A DNA stretch of 6,279 nucleotides from Bdellovibrionales bacterium (GCA_030633015.1 DAOVTR010000097.1:1-6279); one strand, 5' to 3'. Numbered from the stretch's first letter, positions 1 to 6,279 are shown. Notes: a model not told the origin generated them from the letters alone. A program made the numbers and translations.

Positions 1-863
1 AAAAACACCTTGTCTTTTAAAACGTCCATAATTTCTGCTTTCCCTACAACAGCACTTAGCGGGTATCCATTTCCAATTGCCTTTCCTAAAACCGATAGAT
101 CTGGAGTAACATTAAATTCCTTTTGTGCTCCACCAAGGTTAACTCTGAAGCCACTTCTTATTTCATCAAATATTAAAACAGTCTCATGTTTTTTACTAAG
201 ATTTTGAACTTCTTGAAGGTATCCATCATTTGGCATTTGAACTTTTTCTGCGAGTGGGTGGCCAATTGGTGTAATAATAATTGCTGCAACTTGATCTTTA
301 TGAGTATTTAAAAGTTTTTCTAATTCTTCTAAATTATTATATTGAAATTCATGAACATCTTCATATAGTTTTTCAGGAATGCCACCTTTTACCTCCACGC
401 ACCAGTCGTGCCATCCATGGTAGCCACAGCGAAGTATTTTAAGTTTATTAGTATGGCCACGAGCAATTCGAATCGCTGTCGTTGTAGCATCTGAACCGGT
501 CTTCATAAAGACAGATTTTTCACATGAAGGAATGATCTCTTTAAGTTTTAAAGCAAGCTTGTTTTGTACTTCTTGGGTAAGTGACATGCAAAAGCCATTA
601 TTACCAATATGTTCGCATACTGCTTGATCTATCTCTTTTTCCTTATGGCCTAAAATAATTGGTCCATAGGCGCAAAGCATATCAATATATTCATTTCCAT
701 CAACATCTTTTACTTTTCCACCGCTAGCGCTTTCAAAAAAGATTGGATATTCACCAGGAACAAAATTATAAGGTCTACGAATTCCTAAAATGGCACCAGG
801 AATAAGATCAAGTGCTTGGTCATAGAGTTTTTCAGAATTATCAAGTTTTAGCTTCTTTGACAT
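1..863 (-). CDS. kat: Class III (GSAM-like) aminotransferase, probable acyl-CoA beta-transaminase Kat; 3' end cut by window edge
   Basis: PLP-dependent fold-type I aminotransferase, read as 287 codons from an ATG at 863 with no stop before the window edge; about a third of a usual 430-440 residue protein is missing. Seen: a GSD motif at residues 123-125 in a context (MKTGSDATTTAIRIARG) close to glutamate-1-semialdehyde aminomutase, YHGWHD at 148-153, FDEIRSGFR at 232-240 with the pyridine-nitrogen aspartate D233, and the Schiff-base lysine K261 in VLGKAIGNGYPLSAVVG. HemL is unlikely: the gene ends a run of lysine-fermentation genes and starts two bases after kamE, behind a good AAAGGAG. A class III beta-transaminase, Kat, is known from Candidatus Cloacimonas lysine clusters; it converts 3-aminobutyryl-CoA plus 2-oxoglutarate to acetoacetyl-CoA plus glutamate, bypassing the deaminase Kal. 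The Kat call is inference from context and family; the class III assignment is firm. The EP pair usual before the FDE motif reads TP here (residues 198-199). Confidence 0.7.
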   Translation of the reverse strand, partial: MSKKLKLDNSEKLYDQALDLIPGAILGIRRPYNFVPGEYPIFFESASGGKVKDVDGNEYIDMLCAYGPIILGHKEKEIDQAVCEHIGNNGFCMSLTQEVQNKLALKLKEIIPSCEKSVFMKTGSDATTTAIRIARGHTNKLKILRCGYHGWHDWCVEVKGGIPEKLYEDVHEFQYNNLEELEKLLNTHKDQVAAIIITPIGHPLAEKVQMPNDGYLQEVQNLSKKHETVLIFDEIRSGFRVNLGGAQKEFNVTPDLSVLGKAIGNGYPLSAVVGKAEIMDVLKDKVF

Positions 864-865
864 GA

Positions 866-1609
866 TTATGACTCCTTTAAATCAATTAATTTTGTAACAA
901 TAAAAGATGCAACAGTAGATGGAATTGTTCCTGATCCAAATCCAGCATCATAGCCAAGTTCAATGGCCAGATCGTTAGAAATGCGTGGGCCGCCAGCAAG
1001 TACAATAAATTTTGATCTAATATTTTCTACTTCAAGCAGTTCTATAAATTCGGTGAAATTATTAATGTGAGAATCTTTTTGTGTAACGGTTTGAGAAACT
1101 AAAATAGCATCCACATTTTGTTTAATACTTTCTTTTAATAAAGTTTCGCATGGTACTTGAGCACCTAGATTTATAGCCTCGATTTCAGGATATCGTTCTA
1201 GGCCATAATCCATATTATAGCCTTTCATATTCATTATAGCATCAATGCCAACCGTATGGGCATCGCTTCCAATTGTTGCGCCAATAACATTTAATTTTCT
1301 ATTTAGTTTAGTTTTAATTAAATTATTAATTTCATAAAAATCCATGATTTTAACTTGGATTTCACTGGCATTAATTTCATTAAAATCAATGGTTGGTTTT
1401 CCTTCAGCGTATGCAACAAAAAAAGTAAAACCACTTGTTAGACTTTCTTGAAAAATAACTTGTATATTTTGCATATTAAGTTTTAAGAGATATTCCTCAG
1501 CTGCTTTTTTTGCTCTTGCACCATTTTCTACGGGTAGAGTAAATGAAAGTTGAATCTTTCCATCATTTAGCGTATCGCCGTACGGTTTAATTAATGTTGA
1601 ATTATTCAT
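866..1609 (-). CDS. kamE: Lysine 5,6-aminomutase beta subunit (cobalamin-binding)
   Basis: Small subunit of the cytoplasmic adenosylcobalamin- and PLP-dependent mutase that moves the terminal amino group of beta-lysine to carbon 5, giving 3,5-diaminohexanoate (D-lysine is also a substrate). The 247 residues are slightly shorter than the roughly 260 of the Clostridium sticklandii protein. Residues 1 to about 100 match the N-terminal dimerisation part. Residues 106 to the end form the Rossmann-like B12 domain. It has the base-off/His-on motif D116-x-H118-x-x-G121, a VSQTVTQ strand near 171, GG at 206-207 and GSGT at 226-229. K129 lies 11 residues after the cobalt-ligand histidine, the same spacing as His133 and Lys144 of the clostridial enzyme, so K129 should be the lysine that holds PLP. 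The ATG overlaps the kamD stop by four bases (ATGA), indicating translational coupling, and GGAG lies 7 bases upstream. Identification is very secure. Confidence 0.97.
   Translation of the reverse strand: MNNSTLIKPYGDTLNDGKIQLSFTLPVENGARAKKAAEEYLLKLNMQNIQVIFQESLTSGFTFFVAYAEGKPTIDFNEINASEIQVKIMDFYEINNLIKTKLNRKLNVIGATIGSDAHTVGIDAIMNMKGYNMDYGLERYPEIEAINLGAQVPCETLLKESIKQNVDAILVSQTVTQKDSHINNFTEFIELLEVENIRSKFIVLAGGPRISNDLAIELGYDAGFGSGTIPSTVASFIVTKLIDLKES
872..878 (-). promoter_or_regulatory. Ribosome binding site of the kat-like gene
   Basis: AAAGGAG on the minus strand, eight bases before the ATG at 861-863 and inside the last codons of kamE. It settles the start of the aminotransferase and shows that it is translated in its own right from the polycistronic message. 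Confidence 0.8.
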
Positions 1610-3159
1610 TTCTTTTCTCCAGTTAAACTATTCATTACCGGATTAATATATTGTTTAGATTTTTTAAAGACTCCTTCAAGTCCTTTTCCTCCATTTTCGG
1701 ATCTTTTAATATCTGCAAATACACCTTTAGATACTGCTTTAAAAAGTCCCATGCTTGATATCTCCTCTAATAGTTTTTCAGATTTATCGAGTACTTCTTG
1801 TGCTCTTTTTTGAATGAAGCCATCTTTTTTAAATTCAATTTCTGATCCTAGATCTTTAGCAGTATTAAAAATATAATTAATATTTTTTAAGGACTTTGCC
1901 CTATCTTGCATAAATGGTGTATGTATTGCTTCAGTTAGTATTCCTGCTAAATGTATTTCTTGTCCGGTTGTGACTGATGCAAGATTAAACATTGCATCTT
2001 GGCAGTGAGAAAAGAAAATATCTGTACTTTTGTATTTTGTAGGAGGCATATATTTAAGTGGAGCATTAGGGAAAAGTTGTCTTGATAGTTGGGCATGTGC
2101 AAGTTCATATAGAAAACTATTTTCAACTTCAGGATTTATTTCAAATGCATGTCCTAAACCTAGAAGCTTGTCGTCGAGTAGGGCAGTCTTTCCCATTGCT
2201 TCATTAATAAGTTGAGAGGCAATAACGGTGTGGGCACTTTCAATAGCATCAGATGTTGTAAGGTAATTGTCCTCACCAGTATTAATTATTATATTTGCTT
2301 TAGAGCATATTAGTCTGCTGAAATACTGATCAATTAATGTTCTTTTAATATTAATATCTCTAAATAATACACCATACATCGAATCATTTAAAAGCATATC
2401 CAAATCTTCAAAGGCAGCACATGCTGCAATTTCTGCCATACATAATCCAGAAGAGTAGTTAACCAATCGAACATATCTACCGGACTCATCGGATGCTTCA
2501 TCTAGGGCCTTTCTCATAATTTTAAAATTTTCTTGAGTAGCAAATGTTCCGCCAAACCCTTCGGTTGTTGCTCCGTAAGGAACATAATCTAGGAGGGATT
2601 GAGCAGTAGATCTTATAACTGCAATAATATCAGCACCGCTATTTACCGCTGATTTTGCCTGAGTTCGATCTTCATAAATATTTCCAGTCGCAACAATTAA
2701 ATATTTCCATGGTTTTGGGCCAAGTTTTAATTTATCGATTTTTGCTTGTTTGTTTTTAGCAGTCCTTTCAAGGATACCAATAGCACTTTTGTTTAGAGAT
2801 TTTATTGTTAAATCTAATGTTGTCTTTGAAATTGATGGTAGATCTTTGAAGTTAATAGCGTCATTACAAATTAATTCACAAATCTCAGTTATGTTTCTTT
2901 GCTTATGGACCATAGCTTTGGCGATGTTAAATGTAATGCCATCATTAATCACTTCTTGTTGCTTTAGTTTATCTACGACGGTGTTTACAATAGGAATGTT
3001 TTGTTCGTCGACGCCATCTACTCCATATAGTCTAAGAAGTGCCCGTTCAGTTGAAACAGACGAGTGTAAGTCAATAAATTGTTGAACATCTAAGCTAATG
3101 TCTTTTGCAACCTTTTTGACGTAATTAATTTGATTTTTATTCAGTTCAATTGAAGGCAT
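1606..3159 (-). CDS. kamD: Lysine 5,6-aminomutase alpha subunit (TIM-barrel catalytic subunit)
   Basis: Large subunit of lysine 5,6-aminomutase; its TIM barrel encloses the substrate and PLP held by KamE. The 517 residues match the family's usual length of about 516. The core is strongly conserved: VIRSTAQSLLDYVPYGATTE (181-200), GFGGTFATQENFKIMRKALDE (201-221), RLVNYSSGLCMAEIAA (231-246), MYGVLFRDINIKR (261-273) and INTGEDNYLTTSDA (292-305). R183, S237, Y262, R267 and N298 sit one position below R184, S238, Y263, R268 and N299, which I recall as active-site residues in the C. sticklandii structure, so the PLP and substrate contacts look intact. The C-terminal 100 residues are Lys/Glu-rich and less conserved, as expected. 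The gene starts one base after the kamC stop, with AAAGGA eight bases upstream of the ATG, and ends in a four-base overlap with kamE. D-ornithine 4,5-aminomutase (OraE) is related, but it is much longer and has the B12 domain fused, so it is excluded by architecture. Confidence 0.97.
   Translation of the reverse strand: MPSIELNKNQINYVKKVAKDISLDVQQFIDLHSSVSTERALLRLYGVDGVDEQNIPIVNTVVDKLKQQEVINDGITFNIAKAMVHKQRNITEICELICNDAINFKDLPSISKTTLDLTIKSLNKSAIGILERTAKNKQAKIDKLKLGPKPWKYLIVATGNIYEDRTQAKSAVNSGADIIAVIRSTAQSLLDYVPYGATTEGFGGTFATQENFKIMRKALDEASDESGRYVRLVNYSSGLCMAEIAACAAFEDLDMLLNDSMYGVLFRDINIKRTLIDQYFSRLICSKANIIINTGEDNYLTTSDAIESAHTVIASQLINEAMGKTALLDDKLLGLGHAFEINPEVENSFLYELAHAQLSRQLFPNAPLKYMPPTKYKSTDIFFSHCQDAMFNLASVTTGQEIHLAGILTEAIHTPFMQDRAKSLKNINYIFNTAKDLGSEIEFKKDGFIQKRAQEVLDKSEKLLEEISSMGLFKAVSKGVFADIKRSENGGKGLEGVFKKSKQYINPVMNSLTGEKK
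1617..1620 (-). promoter_or_regulatory. Ribosome binding site of kamE
   Basis: GGAG seven bases before the kamE ATG, lying within the 3' end of kamD. Together with the ATGA stop/start overlap it points to coupled, near-equimolar synthesis of the two mutase subunits. Confidence 0.75.
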
Positions 3160-3160
3160 G

Positions 3161-4738
3161 TTATTTTTCCTTTAAGTAATTATTAATTAAATCTTTTATC
3201 TCTTGTGGGAAATTAAATTTTAAAGGTAGTAGTAGTGATTTTTTTTGTTCTGTTATAATCTCATCTATATTTACTGTTTTTAAGTGTTTCGGTTTAAAAG
3301 GAGTCTGGGAAAGAAGATCATTTAGAGAAGTCTTATTATTAGATTTATTATCGAGCTCGATTTCGTCAAGCATCTTAAAGATTTTCAAATCAGTTCGTTC
3401 TAAGATTTTTGTAAAATGGGTTGTAAATAGTAATATTAAATTTTGCTTGCTTAATACGTCGATAAAAAAATTCATTAATTGTTCACTACCAAGAGGATTG
3501 GTGGAATTAAAAAACTCATCTATAAAAATCAGACTTTTATTTTGAAAGATTTCTTGTAAAAAAAACAGTTCATCAGAATAAGATGATCTTTTGGTTTGAA
3601 TACTTCCAGAGTTTTTCGTATGAATTAATATGTTGTTACTGAAGTTTAGAGTTAAATCCTCTGCAGGAACAGGTAGTCCAAAGCATGCAATAGTTGATAT
3701 GAAATAACATGTTTTTAAAACCGTTGATTTTCCTGTTACATTTGCCCCAAATATTACATTAACGCCTTTTTTAAGTTCAATATTGAGAGGGATATAGTCT
3801 TTGGTTTGTGTTGATAGAGAGGGTAGATTCCCATTTTTTATTGAAAGTTGAGTCTCGCTTGAAAGAGATGGTATTGTTAAATTGTTATTTAGTTTCCCTT
3901 TTAAAAGAGATAGAAGGTAAGCGCTATTTTGAGTAGTAAAATATAAGTTTTTAATTTTTTCAGTAAATGGATTAAGTTGAGTTGTGACTATTTCTAATAA
4001 ACTTTGAGATTCCTTATGCAGTGTTTGTTCAATGTTATTATCGTTTGCAAGAAAAGGTTCGAGAGATCCATCAAAGCTGATTGAAACATAAATCCCTTCT
4101 TTTGTTTTTGAAAGATTAATATCTTTATCTTTTGAAAGAGCAGTTATATGTTCACTTCCCAAATCTATTTTTTTCTGTAGAGGGTAAAGTATTTGTAGGT
4201 TATAGATTTGTTTTATATCTTTTTCGGTTTTTTTTATTGCATTTATTAGATCATCATCGGCGATTTTTTTTGTCTCCATGATTGAGGCAAGCTCAGGAGA
4301 GGGTTTTAAGTTTGAAAAATCATCTTCTAAATACTTATTTAGCAAAAGGAGTATTTCTTTGATAGTAACGAATTCCTGCTTTAAATAGAGATTTTCTTTT
4401 GAAAGCTCAACTAAGTAAGTAATTGTCTTAAGAAACGTTCCTATGTTAAAGAGATTATCTAATGTCGTCTTTTTTTCTTGAAGAGCTAATATATCAAAAT
4501 GAATTGGTTGGATTTCTTTTAAAATATCAAAAATAGGATTTAGATTTATATCTTTATTAAAAGTAGAAGAGAGCTTTTTAAGTTTTGAAAAATATAAATT
4601 AGCGCTACTACTATCTAATGGTTTTAAAATATAGTTATTTAAAATAGGTAAATTAAAATTAAACAGTTTAATGAAATTATCAAATTCAAGTTCAAAGTAG
4701 AGTTCACTATTAATATAATGTTTATCCAAGGTAAGCAT
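3161..4738 (-). CDS. kamC: MutS-related ATPase, probable lysine 5,6-aminomutase reactivase subunit KamC
   Basis: A 525-residue protein with a C-terminal MutS-type ABC ATPase domain. Visible are Walker A GANVTGKST (331-339; the MutS form is GPNMGGKST), a stretch SSYSDELFFLQEI (385-397) resembling the MutS STFMxEM segment, Walker B LIFIDE (403-408), an NSTNPLGSE loop (411-419) and the switch histidine H441 in TTH. Residues 1 to about 320 look helical, Lys/Glu/Leu-rich and resemble the MutS lever/clamp region. There is no N-terminal mismatch-recognition domain with its Phe-x-Glu. The protein is therefore unlikely to be a mismatch repair factor. A MutS-like gene beside kamD is characteristic of lysine-fermentation clusters and is now named KamC, thought to work with KamB in ATP-dependent reactivation of the mutase; that role is context-based. 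The start overlaps the kamB end by 17 bases and has AAAGGAG nine bases upstream. The sequence is much less conserved than KamD/KamE, with Lys-, Asn- and Leu-rich composition. Confidence 0.85.
   Translation of the reverse strand: MLTLDKHYINSELYFELEFDNFIKLFNFNLPILNNYILKPLDSSSANLYFSKLKKLSSTFNKDINLNPIFDILKEIQPIHFDILALQEKKTTLDNLFNIGTFLKTITYLVELSKENLYLKQEFVTIKEILLLLNKYLEDDFSNLKPSPELASIMETKKIADDDLINAIKKTEKDIKQIYNLQILYPLQKKIDLGSEHITALSKDKDINLSKTKEGIYVSISFDGSLEPFLANDNNIEQTLHKESQSLLEIVTTQLNPFTEKIKNLYFTTQNSAYLLSLLKGKLNNNLTIPSLSSETQLSIKNGNLPSLSTQTKDYIPLNIELKKGVNVIFGANVTGKSTVLKTCYFISTIACFGLPVPAEDLTLNFSNNILIHTKNSGSIQTKRSSYSDELFFLQEIFQNKSLIFIDEFFNSTNPLGSEQLMNFFIDVLSKQNLILLFTTHFTKILERTDLKIFKMLDEIELDNKSNNKTSLNDLLSQTPFKPKHLKTVNIDEIITEQKKSLLLPLKFNFPQEIKDLINNYLKEK
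3168..3173 (-). promoter_or_regulatory. Ribosome binding site of kamD
   Basis: AAAGGA eight bases before the kamD ATG, inside the kamC C-terminal codons. It supports the chosen start, which gives the family's normal protein length. Confidence 0.75.
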
Positions 4739-5678
4739 AGCTATCTTCTCCTTTAAATAAATTTATAACTTTTGTGCTTTCAGGGAATTTAATAATGTTT
4801 TTACTGCTTTGTTTTGTAAAAATCGTGTCAAGCAGTGTTTGATTATACAGTGAAAGTGTTGTTGTGTTGTTTAAAATTTTAAAATTTGTTTTAGCTAAAG
4901 TGAAGTTTTCCAAGATGAGTTCAATGTTTTGTTGTGATATAAATGATATTAAATTATTTGTGATTGCACCATTTAAGTATATAAAAACTTTTTTTTGATC
5001 TTTTAGTTGTAAGTCTAAATAAGAGAGGTCTTGTAGCGCTCCTTCAGTGTTGCTGTATAAAAGTTTGCCATCAGCATTTATTATAATTAATTTATTTTTT
5101 GAATCCTTAATATATGGAGCGAGTAGTTTTTTAATGGACAGATTACAAATAGGAATTTGCGTTGAATATAGTAAATCATGGATCTCTTGGTTTTGTTTGT
5201 TATCGTCTGTAATGGATACGGAAAGATTCATTACGTCACAGATTTCAGGATTTGCGATAAATGATCTGTTTATTGAGCCATCGACTAAAAAAAAATCAAA
5301 ATCATATGATAATAACTGTTTTTTTATATTTAATACACTCTCTTTTTCATTTGGCCCTTCCATTAGACAGTCAAATCTTGAAATACATTTTGCGAGTATA
5401 TATCTCTTTTTATAAATAGGTGGATTAAAGGTTCTTAAAATTTTAAATGATCCTAGCTTATTTTTAAGATGACCTCTTTCTGTAAGAAAAAAAGTTCCAG
5501 GATTCATGACTATTTTGGGTTTTTTGTTTGCACTTAAATTATCACTAAATTCACCATTTATTCCAATGGATGATAAACAGATACGAGTATCTTCTTTTAA
5601 TAAAGACTTATAAGTGAAATTAAATGCGGTTGTTTTGCCAGCATTTTTATGGCTGCCAATAAAACAAATTGTTTTCAT
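4722..5678 (-). CDS. kamB: P-loop protein, probable lysine 5,6-aminomutase reactivase subunit KamB
   Basis: A 318-residue P-loop NTPase-like protein. The Walker A motif GSHKNAGKT lies at residues 8-16, directly after the first beta strand (KTICFI), which fixes the N-terminus at the ATG at 5676-5678. A likely Walker B strand is FFLVDGSINR (129-138). Other landmarks are SIGINGE (37-43) and EGPNEKESV (107-115), which recall SIMIBI-type NTPases acting on metallocofactor enzymes. The second half (about 190-318) has no motif I recognise and is rich in Asn, Lys, Leu and Thr. Position between kdd and the MutS-like kamC matches KamB of Fusobacterium and clostridial clusters, where the pair is proposed to reactivate lysine 5,6-aminomutase after cofactor damage; this is inference here. 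It starts five bases after the kdd stop. No purine-rich ribosome binding site is visible upstream, unlike the other genes, so translation may depend on ribosomes ending kdd. Family confidence is high; biochemical role moderate. Confidence 0.8.
   Translation of the reverse strand: MKTICFIGSHKNAGKTTAFNFTYKSLLKEDTRICLSSIGINGEFSDNLSANKKPKIVMNPGTFFLTERGHLKNKLGSFKILRTFNPPIYKKRYILAKCISRFDCLMEGPNEKESVLNIKKQLLSYDFDFFLVDGSINRSFIANPEICDVMNLSVSITDDNKQNQEIHDLLYSTQIPICNLSIKKLLAPYIKDSKNKLIIINADGKLLYSNTEGALQDLSYLDLQLKDQKKVFIYLNGAITNNLISFISQQNIELILENFTLAKTNFKILNNTTTLSLYNQTLLDTIFTKQSSKNIIKFPESTKVINLFKGEDSYAYLG
4748..4754 (-). promoter_or_regulatory. Ribosome binding site of kamC
   Basis: AAAGGAG nine bases before the kamC ATG, within the last codons of kamB. 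It supports a start that overlaps the kamB end by 17 bases. Confidence 0.8.
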
Positions 5679-5683
5679 AATAA

Positions 5684-6279
5684 TTATATGTAGACTTTTT
5701 CAAATAACTCTTTAAGTTTTTGGTCTTCTTTTATAACATTAAGAGCTATTTTAGCATGGTCTTTTGCATATCCATTGCCAATTATTAAAGTTGCATCTGA
5801 ACCAATACCTTCAGCGCCCAGTGCAGCTTTTGTAAAACTTGTAGTCATTGTAAAAAAATAAACGATACTGTTTTCCTTTTTTGCACACATGATTGAAGAC
5901 ATTTCACTATTTATTGCTGTTGCACAATTAATTACAACGTCTGCCATTTTACCGTCAGTTACTTTTTTAATCCCTTCCATGCATTCAATTGGATTTGTTG
6001 CATCAAGATCAAGAAGTTTATCAAAATAACCAAGAGAATTGGCACGATCAAATTCTTTTCCTTTTGGCTGTATCCCTATTAATTGACCACTATCATTTAA
6101 AATGTTTTTTGCAACTGACGAACAAATTGTTGCTGATTTTCCTCCAGCTCCAATAATGACAACGGTTTGATTTGGTTTTACTAGTCTTTGAGTTTGAGCA
6201 GGAGCTCCTGCAACATCCAAAATAGCAAGAGATAAAGATTGTGATAGATCATCAGGTATTTTTGCGAGTACACCTGTTT
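5684..6279 (-). CDS. kdd: 3,5-diaminohexanoate dehydrogenase, 5' part cut by window edge
   Basis: NAD(P)-dependent amino acid dehydrogenase that oxidatively deaminates (3S,5S)-3,5-diaminohexanoate to 5-amino-3-oxohexanoate and ammonia, the step after KamDE. The reading frame stays open from the TAA at 5684-5686 to the right edge, so about 197 codons of a protein of about 345 residues are in view; the TTG at 6218-6220 is internal, not a start. The visible part begins TGVLAKIPDDLSQSLSLAILDVAGAPAQT. It contains the Rossmann dinucleotide-binding strand and loop VVIIGAGGKSATICSSVAKN, then an acidic LLDLDATNP region, MADVVINCATA, and YFFTMTTSFTKAALGAEGIG. The GAGGKS loop and the AGAPAQ segment are typical of this family, which is related to 2,4-diaminopentanoate dehydrogenase and zinc-type dehydrogenases. 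Neighbourhood with kamBCDE supports Kdd rather than the ornithine-pathway enzyme. Gene start, promoter and upstream genes lie outside the window. Confidence 0.9.
   Translation of the reverse strand, partial: TGVLAKIPDDLSQSLSLAILDVAGAPAQTQRLVKPNQTVVIIGAGGKSATICSSVAKNILNDSGQLIGIQPKGKEFDRANSLGYFDKLLDLDATNPIECMEGIKKVTDGKMADVVINCATAINSEMSSIMCAKKENSIVYFFTMTTSFTKAALGAEGIGSDATLIIGNGYAKDHAKIALNVIKEDQKLKELFEKVYI

Noticed and set aside
10..207. Open frame of 65 codons on the plus strand
   Set aside because: It lies fully antisense to the aminotransferase gene, whose motifs (FDEIRSGFR, GKAIGNGYPLS) are coded on the other strand in this stretch.
1..863. Glutamate-1-semialdehyde 2,1-aminomutase (HemL) for haem synthesis
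   Set aside because: Sequence resemblance is real, but the gene is embedded at the end of a lysine-fermentation operon with its start two bases after kamE, and the EP pair is changed; a Kat-like role fits better. The truncated end leaves some doubt.
2030..3085. Plus-strand open frames at 2030-2215 and 2750-3085
   Set aside because: Both are antisense to kamD, a full-length conserved gene, and their translations show no recognisable domain.
1606..3159. D-ornithine 4,5-aminomutase (OraE) as an alternative identity for the large mutase subunit
   Set aside because: OraE is one long chain with the B12 domain fused to the barrel; here the B12 domain is a separate downstream gene, as in KamD/KamE.
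5047..5415. Plus-strand open frame of 122 codons
   Set aside because: It is antisense to kamB, covers its Walker B region and its hydrophobic product looks like a reverse reading of Asn/Lys-rich AT-rich coding sequence.
6218..6220. TTG as the start of a 178-residue short dehydrogenase
   Set aside because: The frame stays open upstream to the window edge and the upstream residues (LSLAILDVAGAPAQ) continue the Kdd protein, so this is a gene cut by the window, not a short gene.
1..6279. Promoters, terminators, riboswitches (including a cobalamin riboswitch), repeats or mobile elements
   Set aside because: The longest gap between genes is five bases and all lie within one transcript; no room or signal for such elements was seen. 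A cobalamin riboswitch or promoter, if any, would be upstream of the right edge.

Overview
The window is one dense, minus-strand segment of a lysine-degradation operon of the anaerobic 3,5-diaminohexanoate (lysine fermentation) type. Six genes, two of them cut by the window edges, fill nearly all 6.3 kb, and no intergenic gap exceeds 5 bases. In transcription order (right to left) they are: the 3' part of kdd (3,5-diaminohexanoate dehydrogenase); kamB and kamC (the probable ATP-dependent reactivase of lysine 5,6-aminomutase); kamD and kamE (the two subunits of adenosylcobalamin- and PLP-dependent lysine 5,6-aminomutase); and the 5' two thirds of a class III aminotransferase, probably kat, a beta-transaminase acting on 3-aminobutyryl-CoA. 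Promoter and terminator both lie outside the window.

How the genes work together: lysine 2,3-aminomutase (KamA, not in view) would make beta-lysine. KamDE moves the terminal amino group to give 3,5-diaminohexanoate. Kdd oxidatively deaminates this to 5-amino-3-oxohexanoate. Kce (not in view) cleaves that with acetyl-CoA to acetoacetate and 3-aminobutyryl-CoA. Most characterised lysine fermenters then use the deaminase Kal to form crotonyl-CoA. Here an aminotransferase directly follows kamE, which suggests the variant route in which Kat transfers the amino group to a 2-oxo acid and yields acetoacetyl-CoA. KamB and KamC would keep the suicide-prone aminomutase active by ATP-driven cofactor exchange. 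That last role rests on gene context and current family naming, not on anything proven by this sequence.

Organism: the DNA is clearly AT-rich (about one third G+C by eye), with A/T-ending codons, many Lys/Asn/Ile residues and good AAAGGAG-type ribosome binding sites. It is bacterial, but the phylum cannot be fixed from this window. The pathway occurs in Firmicutes, Fusobacteria, Bacteroidetes and Cloacimonadota, among others. The Kat variant is known to me from Candidatus Cloacimonas.

No RNA gene, mobile element, CRISPR array or long repeat was seen. The most interesting points are the inferred Kal-to-Kat replacement, the MutS-like reactivase subunit (an annotation trap), and the absence of a ribosome binding site in front of kamB alone.
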